Source: Vombatus ursinus
Lineage: Eukaryota > Chordata > Mammalia > Diprotodontia > Vombatidae
Reading direction: 5' to 3'
Length of the DNA stretch: 64,000 nt
NCBI RefSeq assembly: GCF_900497805.2
Contig: NW_020949602.1
Coordinates: 719,518-783,517, forward strand
The position numbers were made by a program, and so were the translations under genes. This document shows positions 31,950 through 44,400 of the stretch, in pieces. The notes under the pieces are model-generated. The model did no database searches. It had not been told where the DNA came from and was given only the letters and a program-made list of their open reading frames with translations. The number at the start of each line of letters is the position of its first letter. The first letter of the stretch is position 1.

Positions 31950-32160
31950 TGTAATAACTAGCATTTATTTGGTGCGTTATGGTCTTTGAAGCATTGACAC
32001 GTCTTCTCATTTGAGCCTCAAAAAAACTTGACAAGGTGGGTACATTATCATCTCCCTTTTACAGACGAGGCAACTGAGGCTGATTAATAAATCCAGGGTC
32101 ACACAGGAAGGGTCTGAGGCCAGATTTGAACTCAGGTGTTGACTCTAGGTCTAATTCAAT
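31950..32160 (-). repeat. MIR SINE, reverse
   Basis: 'TAACTAGCATTTATTTGGTG', 'TTTACAGACGAGGCAACTGA', 'CAGGGTCACACAGGAAGGGT' and 'CAGATTTGAACTCAGGTG'. Confidence 0.8.
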
Positions 32161-32164
32161 CCAC

Positions 32165-32660
32165 CACTTAGCATTTGTTAAGCACCTACTATGTGCCAGG
32201 CACTGTGCTGAGCACTGGGGGTTTTACAGAGAAAGGCAGCAGACAGTCCCTGCCCTTCTGGAGCTCACAGTCTAACGGGAGAGACAACACGCAAATAACA
32301 ATGGACAAACAAAATCCATGCAGAGGAATCGAGAAAGGCTTCTTATAGCAGGGGGGGACCTGAAGGAAGCCGGGAGATGGAGGTGAGGAGGGAGAGGGCT
32401 CCAGGTGTGGGGCACAGCCAGGGAATGTGTCTGGAGTCTGGAGATGGAGTCTTGTTTGAGGAACAGTCTGGGGGCTGTTTGTCGCTGGCCAGGAGTGAGG
32501 TGTAAGGTGGAAAGATGGGGGAGGGGGCCAGGTCCTGAAGGGCTCTGGAGGTGATAGGGAGCTATTGGTGGTTCTTGAGTGGGGGAGTGTTGCGGTCAGA
32601 CTGGAGGGAAGGAGGATGGATGCGTGGGGAGAGATTCGAGGCAGGCAGACCACCCCCTCC
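32165..32660 (-). repeat. L2 LINE 3' UTR, reverse, about 500 bp
   Basis: A good reverse L2: 'GCATTTGTTAAGCACCTACT', 'ACAGTCCCTGCCCTTCTGGA', 'GACCTGAAGGAAGCCGGGAG', 'AGGTCCTGAAGGGCTCTGGA' and 'GGTCAGACTGGAGGGAAGGA'. The 210-aa minus-strand open frame at 32189-32821 is this repeat read through and is not a gene. Confidence 0.85.
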
Positions 32661-32769
32661 CTGTCTCCCAGCAGCCATTGCAAGAGTCCTGACTTCCCCA
32701 TTAGCCTCTGCTGACTGAGGAGGCAAAGCAAGTGTTCATCTGCCGTGGCAGAGAGTTTCCTCACTGGGA

Positions 32770-33140
32770 ATTCCTCCAGGCCAGTGAAATGCTTTACCCA
32801 GGTCACCTCATTTGATCTCACGGCAGCCCTGTGAGGGGGATGTCCAATATTCCTGCTTTACAGGGGAGGAAACTGAGGCAGAATGCGGTGATGTGACTTG
32901 CTCAGGGTCACACAGCTAGTGATTATCGGAAACTGCATTTGAATACGCACCTTCTGTGCTTTGCCCGTGGAGTCACCCAATTGCCCACAGGCCTCTAGCA
33001 TGCCTTGTGACTGGGGCTGGCGGATTCACGGTCATGGGCTCATAGACCTCGGGCCAGAAGGGTCCTCTGAGATCATGTAGCCCAGAGAGAGGTTAAGTGA
33101 CTTGGGATTTGAACCCAAGACTCTCGACTCTGAGTTAAAT
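32770..33140 (-). repeat. Two reverse MIR SINEs
   Basis: 32770-32960: 'TCATTTGATCTCACGGCAGC', 'GGGGAGGAAACTGAGGCAGA', 'CTCAGGGTCACACAGCTAGT'. 33020-33140: 'GAGAGGTTAAGTGACTTGGG', 'ATTTGAACCCAAGACTCTCG'. Confidence 0.75.
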
Positions 33141-33734
33141 ACTCTCTTACATATATAACATACATACACACAGGCACGTAATTTCAGATCTAGAGCTGAG
33201 AGGGTCCTTAGTGGTTCGGTTACCTGGTCCAGTCTCCTCACTTGCAGATTATGAAAATGAGGCCCAAAGAGGCCCAACAGCTGCCCCACGATGGCGCAGG
33301 TGACCCAAGGCCCGGGCTCATTCCACAGCAGGGCTCAGGAAGCCACGGCCTCCGGCCACCCCGCACATGCCCTTTCTGAGGATGGCTCCCAGAGAAGACT
33401 TCCACAGCCGAGAGCGACTTGTCTCTTCCCTTTCTCCTGTCAGCATCTTCCCAATGGGTGCCCCTCCCTTCCCACTCATTTTCTTCTACTTACGGCCCTC
33501 CCCTGCTCGATCACAGAAATAAAAAGCGTTTGCTTTTCAGATGAGCCGAAAAGCCACCCAATTTGACAGTGTGGGCAACTTTCTGTGCCGGTAGTCCCCC
33601 ACCTCTCCACTGAGAAGAAGGATGAGGTTTCTTTTTTATTCTCCAGAACCAAGATGGTTCATTGCAGTTCATCCAAACCCAGCTGCCTTTTAGGGTTCCT
33701 TCCAATTGCATTATTGTAAACACTGTGTAGACCA

Positions 33735-33910
33735 GGGGGCTCTTCTCCCTTTTGTGTGTCCTGGACCCCTTAAACTGAAGTTTGGTCAAACCTAGGAACC
33801 CCTTCTTAGAATCATGTTTTTAAATGCTTAAAGTAAAATAAAATACACAGGATTACAAAGAAAATCAATTATAAGTGAAATAAATGTTACTATTTTTCCA
33901 CCCCAGATCT
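33735..33910. repeat. Unclassified interspersed repeat
   Basis: 'GTCCTGGACCCCTTAAACTG', 'CCTAGGAACCCCTTCTTAGA', 'ATCATGTTTTTAAATGCTTA' and 'AAAATACACAGGATTACAAA' form a pattern I have seen dispersed in mammalian genomes. The class (probably a short DNA element) is not certain. Confidence 0.45.
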
Positions 33911-34054
33911 TGGGCCCCCTGAACTCTATGCAGGGAATGCTTGACAGGTGGTGGGGGGTGGTTTGTGGCCCCAGGGTCCAGAGCCCCCCAAGCACAAGGC
34001 TCCTGACTCTAGCATCACCTGCCTGGAGTCTCAGGATCTCTTGTACTCTCTCTG

Positions 34055-34191
34055 CCTTTTTTTTTGGTGAGGTAAATGACTTGCCCAGGGTCACACAGCT
34101 AGTACTTGTCAAGTGTCTGAGGTCACATTTGAACTCGGGTCCTCCTGACTCCAAGGCTGGAGCTCTATCCACTGCGCCACCTAGCTGCCCT
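34055..34191 (-). repeat. WSINE1/SINE1-type marsupial SINE, reverse
   Basis: T-run, then 'GTAAATGACTTGCCCAGGGT', 'TTTGAACTCGGGTCCTCCTG', 'TCTATCCACTGCGCCACCTA'. Flanks share GATCTCTTGTACTCTC (left) and GATCTCTTATATTCTC (right), an aged target duplication. Confidence 0.88.
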
Positions 34192-34659
34192 GATCTCTTA
34201 TATTCTCACGACAGAAGTGCTGACTTGGGTGGTGGTACTGAATGTTGCATTCATACAAAGTTAGGTAAGGTTTATGTTTTGAGCCTCTCCTTTGGGCTCT
34301 CACTTGTCCTGATGAATGAAGGTGATCTTGGAGTATTTGCCACTAATCTTCAGAGCAGGATAATCTGTTGACTTAGTGATGATTAGATTTCTACAAAATA
34401 AATAAGAACTTCCTGGTTGTCCTCTCTAAGTTTGCTTCTGGCTGATTGTCTGATTCACCTGACCTTTGGATGAGTCGTTTCATTTTTCTGTGCCTCAGTT
34501 TACCTCAGATTGGTAAATCTGCCTCTACTTCACTGAAGCCCAGGTTTAGCATCTCCCTGTGCTAAAGCGATAACTTGGGGCCTTTGAATTCTGTGCTAAT
34601 GGGATACAAACTTTGACAGATGACTTCAAGTATTGGCCTGGTCTCACATAGCAGTCTTG

Positions 34660-34750
34660 CCAATTGACATTAAGGCACTGGGCTCAGCTCTTGGGGTACA
34701 AAGACAAAATGAAGTCGGCCCTGCTCTCAAAGCCCTTAGTCTGTAGATAA
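34660..34750 (-). repeat. L2 LINE 3' tail, reverse, short
   Basis: 'ATTAAGGCACTGGGCTCAGC', 'GGTACAAAGACAAAATGAAG' and 'GCCCTGCTCTCAAAGCCCTT'. Confidence 0.5.
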
Positions 34751-35630
34751 TGAACCTCCTGTGGGACAACCAACCTGGCTAAGTGTGAGGCATCCAGTCA
34801 TCAGAGGATGGGAGATTATATTTTTTTGGCCGTAACTCACTGTCTAGTCTTCCAAGATGAGGAGGGGCGTCTGAGTTAGCTGTCAGTGAAGGGACACTAG
34901 TCTCAGCCATGATCCGATTACAGGGAAAATGCCTAATCCCAGGAGCATGTGTCCTGAGCAGCCGGAAGCCTGGGAGGTGTTCTTCCAAGCATCCACTCGA
35001 CAACAGGTCTAAAGCAAAGGGGATTTGCTTTACTAGGAGAAGCTAATTTTTAACCAGAGAACCTGGCCTCCAGCACCTTCAGATGTCAGCTGGCGCAGAA
35101 AAGGGTTTGAAGGCCCCCTCCAGCTCCCAGGTTCTGGGACTGGTGGAAGAGAGATTTCTGGCCTTGAACTTCTCTCCGTGGCCCCGTAGATTTGATTTTT
35201 ATTTCTAACGAAGGTCTCAATCAAAACTTGTAGAATGTATGCCTTTTTTTACATCGTCTTCATTTCTGAAAACATCCTAACTTTCGACTTCTCATTGAGC
35301 CTTCTCTTGTAACAAAGATTTTTTAAAAAGACGTTCATAAAACCAACCATTAGGCTCGTCAACTGCATCTGAAAGTTTGCGGGCTATTCCACCGAGGCCC
35401 GCCTCCCCCCACCCCGCCCTCTCCCCCACTCCCTCTGCAGCGAAGGCTCTTCCCAATTCATGACACTTATCAAAGCATTCATCTTCACTTTATTGGTCTT
35501 TCCATGTACATCACTGTATCGTGTCTGTTGTTTTCCTGCTCTTAATTATTTCACTGCATTAGCTCATGTAAGTCCCCCTTGCTTCCCTGCGTTTTTCCTG
35601 TTCACATTTCTTACGGCAATGAGAAATCCC
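34751..35630. other. Intergenic DNA, nothing recognised
   Basis: No gene or named repeat supported. A short C-rich run at 35395-35445 is the only compositional feature. Confidence 0.35.
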
Positions 35631-35639
35631 TATGCGGGC

Positions 35640-36545
35640 GCCTACTTAGCCAACACGGATTATTACTATGCACCAGGCACTGTTTTAAGCATGCAAACAA
35701 ACATAATCGTGTACAAACAACGGGTGTGTGTTTTGTATATATGTGTGTGCATAAATGTAGACATAAACCTATATACGTATATATGCGTGTAATATGTATG
35801 TGTGTGTGAATATGTGTAACACACAAAGAGTAACCAGAAGGTAATCTCAGCAGGAAGGCCCTAGGAGTAACGGGATCAAGAAGGCCTCCTGCACAGGGTG
35901 CAGAAGTGAGGAGGGATGGTGCTCCAGGGGTGGGGCACAGCCAGTACAAAAGCACAGAGATCTGAGTGTTGTGTACCAGAAACCCCAAACTGGCCCGTGT
36001 AACTGGATTATACAGTATATGGAAAAGGGTCACTGGAAGAAGGGAGAGGCCAGATTGTGAAGGTTGGGACCTTCACAGGCCCTTTAAAACCAAACCGAGG
36101 ATCTTCTATTTGGCCCTGGAGGTAACAGGAGTCCCTGGAGTTTACTGAGCGTAAGGAGGGGCTTGAAGAGCATCAACTTGATCATTGAATGGAAGGTGGA
36201 GGGGAGTGGGGAGGGGAGACGGAGACTTGCAATTGTGGAGTCCTGAGGGAGGGGCTACACCAGGGAAGACGGCCGTGCGGGCACACACATGCAAATGTAC
36301 ATGCATGTACATGCCATGAAAACGCGTGGACATACATGTGTATGCATATACGCCCACATATACACACACATGTGCACACGTGTACACATGTGTGTGCGTG
36401 TGCGTGGCAGATGGGTTGGAGGCAGCTCCACAGGACTCGAGGCAGACGGGACATGGGGTGGGGTGAGGATGACCCCGAGTTCATGGTCCTGCAGCGCAGG
36501 ATGGTGGTGCCCTTGGCAGTGGGGAAGTTGGGAAGGGGGAGGAAG
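35640..36545 (-). repeat. L2 LINE, reverse, about 900 bp, with two TG/CA-rich expansions
   Basis: From the 3' terminus ('GGATTATTACTATGCACCAG') through the UTR ('AAGGCCTCCTGCACAGGGTG', 'GATCTTCTATTTGGCCCTGG') to the ORF2 end region ('GATGACCCCGAGTTCATGGT', 'GGTGCCCTTGGCAGTGGGGA'). Alternating purine-pyrimidine blocks at about 35725-35822 and 36282-36406 interrupt it. Confidence 0.8.
36282..36406. repeat. Alternating purine-pyrimidine tract with dyad symmetry
   Basis: A 125-base run of CA/TG/TA/CG steps includes ACATGCATGTACATGC, CATACATGTGTATGCATATA and ACATGTGCACACGTGTACAC. Its long RY alternation and inverted repeats make it a Z-DNA or cruciform candidate. Confidence 0.8.
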
Positions 36546-37425
36546 ATTGCCTGGTGAACTGCAGCCCCCAGAGCTCTGAGGGTAGGTGCCCCACAGACAT
36601 TCTGCCCCCAACCTCCCCCCGATACCCAGAGGAGGAGAGAAGTAGTGTTAGCATCTGTGCTCTGACCAACAATCATCCCTGCCTGCAGTCGGGGCCCAGC
36701 TAATGACTTCTTCTCCACTCATGCGGTTAAAGTCTATGAGCCATTTTCCCAGTGCTTTCTTCTCCACGTCAGCTCATACAAGGGGGATGGAGGGGGCATT
36801 TAGGAGCGGGAGCACCCCTGGGATGAGGGCTACTCATCCGCTTTTGGGGTCCCCCTTCACCCAACTCGCCAGTGGCTCCGTGAAGCTGTTGCACGTGCAG
36901 TGGCCACACCCCGGTAGACAGTCTAGCAGACAAACTAAACCAGGGTAAATGACAGGCCCCAGCCCCGGCGGTGAGTTAGGGGGTGTGCACCCCAAGCACG
37001 GCTGGATGCGGGGAGGAGAACAGTTTGTTCCAACAGCCACGAAGGCGGCTGAAGCAGGCGCTGTGGAGCGACAGGGCAGACGCCAAGGCCATCCGCTGCA
37101 CCCTGGGCGGTCACCAGCCGTCCTGACTTTGGTCCTGCATCGGGACGTGATGACTGGCAGAGAGAACGAGGCGGATGGCTTTGGGCAGTTCTGCCTCACT
37201 TAAACCTGGTGCATGCGTGAATCAGGACATCACTCCGTGATGTCGTTGGGCCTCTTGAAAAGCTCATGCAAACCTTCCTTCCTGTGTTTCTCTGGCTTCG
37301 TCGTGGCGTCAGCTCCACAGAACAGTCCCTTGCATTCTCAGACCACGATCGGGTCAGCCAAGGGCCGGTGCTGCTGCTACGGACAGAGTTGCTGTGAGTG
37401 TTTTGTCGTCGGCCCCTCCATCATC
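36546..37425. other. Intergenic DNA, nothing recognised
   Basis: No gene, RNA or named repeat supported. Base composition is ordinary. Confidence 0.35.
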
Positions 37426-37429
37426 CCCA

Positions 37430-37548
37430 CTAAAATGAGCTGGAGAAGGAAATGGAAAACCACTCCAGGGTCTGTGCCAAGAAGACCCCCAGTGGGGTCA
37501 CAGACAGTCAGAAAGGATTGAAAGCGACTGAACGACAACCTAACAACA
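37430..37548 (+). repeat. MAR1 SINE, 3' portion
   Basis: 'AAAATGAGCTGGAGAAGGAA', 'AAACCACTCCAGGGTCTGTG' and 'CAGTGGGGTCACAGACAGTC' to 'AAAGCGACTGAACGACAACC', the RTE-related tail. The tRNA-like head is missing. Confidence 0.8.
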
Positions 37549-38034
37549 TACAGGGATGCACGCAATATACAACGTACATCGCGCTCTGACATCCTACTAA
37601 GGCGTTGGGCTAGATGGCGTCTCTGGGCCCTTCCAAGATCCCCTCTGGGGCCTCAGTTTTCCCATCTGTAGAATAGGAGTCCCCAAGGCCCCCGATCCAG
37701 CTCTCCATCCTGATTCTGTGATCCACGTCCAGAAGTGGGAAGGTGGGGGTTAAGAGGGCAAGCAAAGAAGAGTCCAAGGCAGATGCCAGGACCAGAAGGG
37801 TTAAATGGGATAGATTTCAAGCTGAAAGCAAAGAGCATAACCTGAGCCTACTTTAAGTCCCTTTAATCTGCTACCTCCTGTTTGAATACCATATGTGTGT
37901 GTGTGCTTAACGTCCTGATCTTGGACCCGGGGCCCGGCCCAGCGAAGGGGTGGTAAATATTGACAGTGGGCACCCAGCGCCCCGGGGGCCCCATTTGTCC
38001 TCTCTGCACCTAATCCTCTGCCGGTGTTGAATGA

Positions 38035-38075
38035 ATGGAGGGGAGGAGGAGGTGGAGGAGGAGGAGGAAGGAGTC
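38035..38075 (+). repeat. GGA-rich microsatellite
   Basis: Imperfect (GGA)n tract: GGAGGGGAGGAGGAGGTGGA followed by GGAGGAGGAGGAAGG. Confidence 0.9.
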
Positions 38076-38379
38076 GTCCACCCCACGAGAGCCAGGCATC
38101 TCCTGGAGCTGATTGCTGACACACGGCTGGGCGGCCTGCCACGGCAGCCTCTCTGTGACGTGGGCTGCCCCATCCTCCCCGCTCTGTGAACACCACAGGA
38201 ACAAGGAGGCTCTGTGCCCCCAGTGTGGCCGTGTCCTGGCTACAGTTGGCAGGGCAGTGACTGGTGAATGCCCAGTGAATGCACCAAGGAGATGGCCTTG
38301 GGACGTCCTTACCAAGAGCTTCCTGAGGTCCAGGGGGAAGATGGCAGCTCCTGTGTTAATGGTCTTCTGGACAGGTGGC

Positions 38380-38960
38380 CATAGAAATGAGGACTTCAAG
38401 GTCACCCAGGCCAACCTTGTGATTTTACAGATGATGATGCTGAGGTCCAGAGAGGGAATCAGGGACTCACCCAAGGTCACCCAGCAAACCTTGATGGACT
38501 GACACCATAGCCCCGAGTCGGAGGATCCCTGAGGGCTGGAGGCCTTCCTGGAGTAGGTGGGCCACAGGAAGAACCTTTCAGTAGACGAAGTCCACTGACC
38601 TCCGTGATGCTAATGGATCCTCAGAGCAGTCCAGCCCACAGGCACCCTACCTCCATGGCTGTCTACATTTCCAAGTCAGCAACAGATCCGTCATTGTCAG
38701 GTTTTGTGTCTGGAAAAGGAAGACTCCAGTCTGCAACCCCAGGCAGCCTTCTTCTGTTAGTGGCTTGGTAGAAACTCTTAGCACCCCAGATTTAGGGCTG
38801 GAAGAGGCCGGCCAGTCCAGCCCCCTCATTTTACAGATGAGCAGCTGAGGCTCGGAGGGTTGGTTGGTGACCTGCCTAACATCACACAGTAAGCAGGAGA
38901 AGTGGGATTCAAACCCAAGCCTTGTGACTCCAAGGCAGGTGTCTTTTACCACCTCCCCAG
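38380..38960 (-). repeat. Two reverse MIR-like SINEs downstream of LDLRAD1
   Basis: 38380-38490: 'GGCCATAGAAATGAGGACTT', 'CAGAGAGGGAATCAGGGACT', 'CCCAAGGTCACCCAGC'. 38785-38960: 'CCTCATTTTACAGATGAGCA', 'GTGGGATTCAAACCCAAGCC'. The DNA between them was not recognised. Confidence 0.6.
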
Positions 38961-39120
38961 GCATAAGCCGTCAAGACGTGAAGCTGCAGGTGTTGGGGGG
39001 AGCCAGCTCGGGTCTTGGGAAGGGGGGAGGGGTCTTGACCCCTGCCTTCTGTTATGTGCAGACAGGGAGGCGGCGAGATGGGGGGGGTCCGGATGTGACA
39101 GCAGGTACAGGCGGGCATCC

Positions 39121-41364
39121 TCAGGGCCCGGGGCAGATGTACTCATCCGACCAGTCGGAGCAGTGCTGCACGCGGTCCCGGCAGAGGTCCCGGGGGACGC
39201 AGCCGCAGTACTGGTACCAGGTGGAGGGGCAGCTCCACCACTGAGGCCCGCAGGGTGGGCAGCGGGCCACTGGGGAGGGAGAAGAGAGCAACGGAAGAAC
39301 GTCCAGCCTGTTCCCTCTGCTCCCGGCCCCGAGGACAAGGGCCGAGCTCCTCACCCCTCACTCCCCCAAGGCCCTCCCCTGAACCCCCCAGTTTTGTCTC
39401 CTCCCTCCATCCCGCGCAGATTCACTCCCCCCTGTGTGTTCTGAGGCATCTTCCCATCTCTGCAGCTTGGATCTCCTTATTTCGCTTCCTGGGAACAAGC
39501 CACTGTTTCTTATCCAAACCAAGAGTTCCAAGGGTAAGAGTAACTAGGATAATCCCCCAATGGGTAATAATCATAACTAAAAGCCCAACCCGCTTATTGT
39601 GGGAACACGAGTTTATCAGATTCTCTAGGAATTTTTAACTCTGCCAGCAAGTGGGCCGCAGGGGCTGCTTCTCACGCTCCAGAGAAATTGCCCGGCTTTC
39701 CTGGGCGTGGGAGGTGGAGGAAGGCTTCAGAGGATGGATGGGAGTTGTCAGGTGACAAGGGGGGAGCGAGGGCATTCTAGGCACAGGATACAGCCGGAAT
39801 ACCTCAGACAGTGAATGACGGGACAGGCGTAGCCCGGCTGGTGGCAGATTGTGGGGAGCTGGGGACGCCTCCCGGGAAAGGCGCTTGAGCTTTCTCTGGG
39901 GGCAGATTCTGGGCAGATTCTGGGCAGCGGGGCGGCTCACGCCAGCCCAAACCTGGGGGCGCGGGGGAGGACTCACAGGTGCCTTCATCAGAGCAGTCTC
40001 CACAGTCATTGAAGCCGTCACATTTCCGATCCTCGAAGACCCAGGACGTGGGGTCGCTGCAGTGGAACACCAAAAAACTGGGGAGGCTGTGGGGGACATT
40101 GCCTAGGGGGGAAGGCAGAGACGGACGGCATGGCCTGAGGACAGCTGGTTCCACTCTGAACCAGTTCGTTCAGCAGGCGAGGCTCCAGTATCTGGGGACA
40201 GAGTAGCCCGTGGTGATTTCGCCAGACCCGACTTCCTCTGCAGATGCCTGAGCCTTGAGCACCTCCCCGTCCATCCCACTTGCCCATACTTCACCCGCTC
40301 TACCCTCTGCCTCCTGATGGCCACTAAGAGAGGAGACAGTCCTGGGTATGGAGAATCTTAAATCAAAAGTCATCTATTTATTCACTACCTGTGTGACCTT
40401 GGGCCTCAGTTTCCTAATCTATAATACGGGGCTATGGGGCAGTGTGACCTAAAGAGAGGCATCATGGGAAAGTAGGTAAGAGCACCAGTCTCAGGGTCAG
40501 GAAGTCCTGGGTTCAAGTCCTGTCTCTGACACATTAGGGTTACCCAGCCCCTCGGTGCTCCTCCAAGCCCCCGAGACTAGCCCGTACAGAGCAGGGGCTG
40601 ATTGGGCAGTCTCCTTACCCAGAAGCCTCGGTCCTAGTTCACAGGTCTGGACAAAGAAACCACCAAAGTCCAAAGCTGAGGGCCAGCCCACACTTACCGC
40701 ACAAGGCTTCTTCTTCGTCCTCTCCGTGTGTGCAGGAACGGACGTGGTCACACACGAGGCTGGCGGGAATGCAAGTGTCCCGGTCATCACACAGGAAGCC
40801 TGTCTGGTTGGACGTGGTTGCACAGGCCCTGGTCACTGAGGAAGAAAAGCCATGCAAAATGGCTCAGTCAGAACCCAGGGTGCCCTGTCATCTGCGCTGT
40901 AGCCAGGCTCCCCAGAGGGGCTTCATAAAGGCCTGGTGATTGACGCTCCCATTAATCACTCCTGCTCCAGGGCTCCAGAGCCTAGGGAGGGCCTGTGGAG
41001 GAGAGTGGGGAGAGCCGAGGAGAAGTGGGAGCTTTCAGGGTCAATGCCACAGAGCGGAGGATCTCCAGCGCCTTTCTTTGTGGCTCAGGGCACAGGCTTC
41101 TTTGGCCCACTGAGCTCAGAAGCTGGCACCACCACAAAGCCTCGGGACGCTCGGAGAATGCCCATCTTTGCTTCACTAAGAGCAGCCACCTCTGACGTAT
41201 CATGAGGTTAGTGCACACCTATAATGGGCAAATTGTGTTTACTTTAAAAACGCCACGCATGCTGGGTAAGTACAATGTCTACTAAACCAAAAGATTTATA
41301 AATTTTATTTTATCTTCAAGATCATGGCAACCAAAACTTTCTGGCCCATCTAGAGAAACTTGTG

Positions 41365-41409
<45 letters not shown>

Positions 41410-44400
41410 GACAACCACTGCCCTCACGAGTAGCCACAAGGTAGGAAGTGTAGCAGTAGAGACACCCAGGACTTCACAGGGGGAAAGAAGCCAAGAAAGG
41501 AGGCAGTAATAGAACCCATAACTTCAGGTGCTTAAACACAAATGCCCCAAGTCAAGGCAATAAGAACGAAAAACTAGAGGTTCTGATGCAAGGAGTCCAA
41601 TTTGGCTTCACAGGTACCCTGAGACTGGTAGGGTGAGACCTACGCCTGAAATATGCCACTGATGAGTAGAATTTATTCAGAAGAAACAGGATTGGGACAG
41701 CATTGAACATTCATGAGAGGAAGTCCAGGAGCTAATAAAAGGAAATGTGATGGAGAGCACTTGGACAAATAACAGTAGAGGAAGAAAGTGAAGGCCTGTT
41801 GTTAGTAGACTAGGCTAGAGACCACTGGGACAGAAGAGAGAAACTGATGAGGCGTGTAGGAAACAAATCACAAACCTGGCATAGAGATATAATCTTCGTA
41901 ATGATGAGGAACTTCAATTATCCAGACATGTATTAGATTTCTCTCTGTCTCTGCCTCTTTTTCTCTTTCTCTCTCTTTCCCTCTGTCTCTCCCTTTTTTC
42001 TTCTGTCTCTCTCCTCTCTTTTTCCTTCTCTCTCTCTCACTAATGATTTTATCTTTCAAAAGGTGGCTAGGCAATGGGGTTAAATGACTTGCCCAGCGTC
42101 ACACAGCTAGTGCCAAGCGTCTGAGGCCGTATTTGAACTCAGGTCCTCCTAACTCTAGAGCCAGTGCTCTATCCACTGTGCCACCTAGCTGCCCTGAGAT
42201 TCAGTGATTTTGTGGGAAACATGGGAGTTGGGAGGCCAGTGTCTTCCATGTTCCCAACCAAACTTGAGTCTTTCTAATAATAAGGCATGGGTCTTGTCCT
42301 TGATGGTGCAAGGATGTAGAATGTCAGAGTGGGAAGTCTGACCCAAACCAGGAATTCCTTTTAACCTCCACAGGGTGAATCATCTAGTTAGGGGACCCAC
42401 ATTAGGGCACCAAAGCACCCCGTAACCTTGAGGTACATGCTACCCCGTAGAGAGGGAAGCTACAGGGGGATGGCCACATTGGCCAGCACTTACAGTTTCC
42501 CCCAGGCCATGTTTGCAATGATGAGCTTTGGGGGTACCTCATTTGACCTCGATGTGAGCAGGGATTCCCTTTATAGCATCTTTGACATGTGGTCATCTAG
42601 CCTCCATGGGAGGAGCCTTGGGCCATGCCCTGCAGGCCAGGGATCTTACTTTGAGATGGCGGCGGGAGTCCGAAGCTGCTGACCAGCCAGATGATGAAAG
42701 TCAGCAACGTGAGGAGGAGCAAGGTCCAGGCGGAGATCCAGAAACCTCGGCGGGTGCAGCAGGAGAAGGGGCCGCAGCAGTCTGTCCAGGAACATGGAGA
42801 AGGTGCGACTGTCACAGGCCCAGGGGAGCCGGGGAAGCGTTGGTGACTGCTGGGTGCCATGCTGGCCGTGGCATCTCTTGTTTACTTAGTATGGTCCATC
42901 CCACCCTCTGGGAGCTTTCAGTCAAAACCCCATGACATCAGTCCAGGGCTGGGTCGAAAGCTTCCCCTCCAACTCTCTTTCCACCTTGCCAAAGGCAGGA
43001 TCTCCTCTGGGGGGTGGGAGGGGGGATTCCTACGCTGACACAAGGCCCAGCCCCTTCGTGCTTCAGTGTGCAGTCTGCAGCCCTTGCTCGGGCTGAAACG
43101 ATTCATTCCCATGTGGCCAACCTCAGCTTTCCTACACCTAGCATCCCCAGGACCCTGACTCCAAGAGCCTCAGGGACAGCAATGCTTCCAGCCTGGGACC
43201 CTCGGCCCCCATCCTGGGAAGCAGCCCCAGAAGAAGAGGCCCGAGCCCAGACCCTCTGCTTGGCTGCTGCACCCTGAGGACCATGGGACCTTGCAGCTGA
43301 ACCCCTCCTATGTGTTATCTCCCCCATTAGACTGTGAGCTCCTGGGACTGACAGCAGGGGATGTTTGACTTTTCTGTTTGTATCCCCGGTGCTTTGCACA
43401 CATTAAGTGCTTAATAAATGCTCCATTCATTCATTGATTGGGACACACATATACAGACACACACACACACACACACACGGGAGGCAAGCTTTTCCAGTCT
43501 GGTTCGGGTTGCCTGTTTGCTCTGTGGGCACAGCCTGGGAGAACCCGGTGGCACCTCCTTGTTATGCCCGCCATATTCTGCTGCCTCAAAGAATCTCAGA
43601 GAATCTCTGGCTGCCTTCCAGACTCAGCTCAAATGCCCCCTTCTTCAAGGCAAGGCAGGGCAAGAAGCATTTATTCAGTGCCTACTATGTGCCAGGCACT
43701 GGGCTAAGTGCTGAGGATACAAAATACAAGCAAACAGAAAGGACTGTTCCCTCGAGGAGCTAAGCTCTAGCAGAGAAGAGAGCTGAAAAGCGAGAGGAGG
43801 CTGTGCGGAGGTGCCCAAGTAGGGCCATATTGTTGAAGTCTAGAGAGTATGGAGTCAAAAGCACAGCTGGGAGGGGAATGAAGGTTGGTTGGCCTGCGCC
43901 GCTCTCTAGAAGACAGGACGCCTTTCCCAGTTTCCCCTTGAGGCTCTAATGCTTCAAAGACATCCTGAAAATGTTTCCATCAGAGGAACTTGAATCAAAG
44001 GATGCTTTGATGCTTGAAGACCCAATTTTGGGGGACCAGGAACACAGAGCAGACCCCACATCACCAGAGTACTATGGATGGATGGGGCAGTGAGGGGAGG
44101 CAAGGAGGAGCAGGGGCCTTGCAGTCCTCAGGCCAGGGGTGGATCTGGGGCTTGGCCATTTGCCAGCACTGGGCCCCTGAGTGAGTCCTCTCCCCTCTCT
44201 GAGACTCAGTGTTCTTTCTCTGCAGAAAAGAATAAGTCTGCACCTCCTACCTCCCAGGATTGCTATGGTGATTCAATAACATAATGAATGTGAAATGCTT
44301 TGTGAATTTCAGAGGGCTAGGCCCTATCAGGGATTGTTGTTACATTGAGATGGACAGGCAGTTCCCATGCTTGCCACCCAACAGTACCACCCCGGGAGCA

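Noticed and set aside
32189-32821. A 210-aa minus-strand open frame
   Set aside because: It is reverse L2 3' UTR read through by chance.
41372-42040. Regular short repeats considered as a possible CRISPR-like or satellite array
   Set aside because: They are a (CA)n microsatellite and a CT-rich tract; no spaced direct repeats, and the genome is a mammal.
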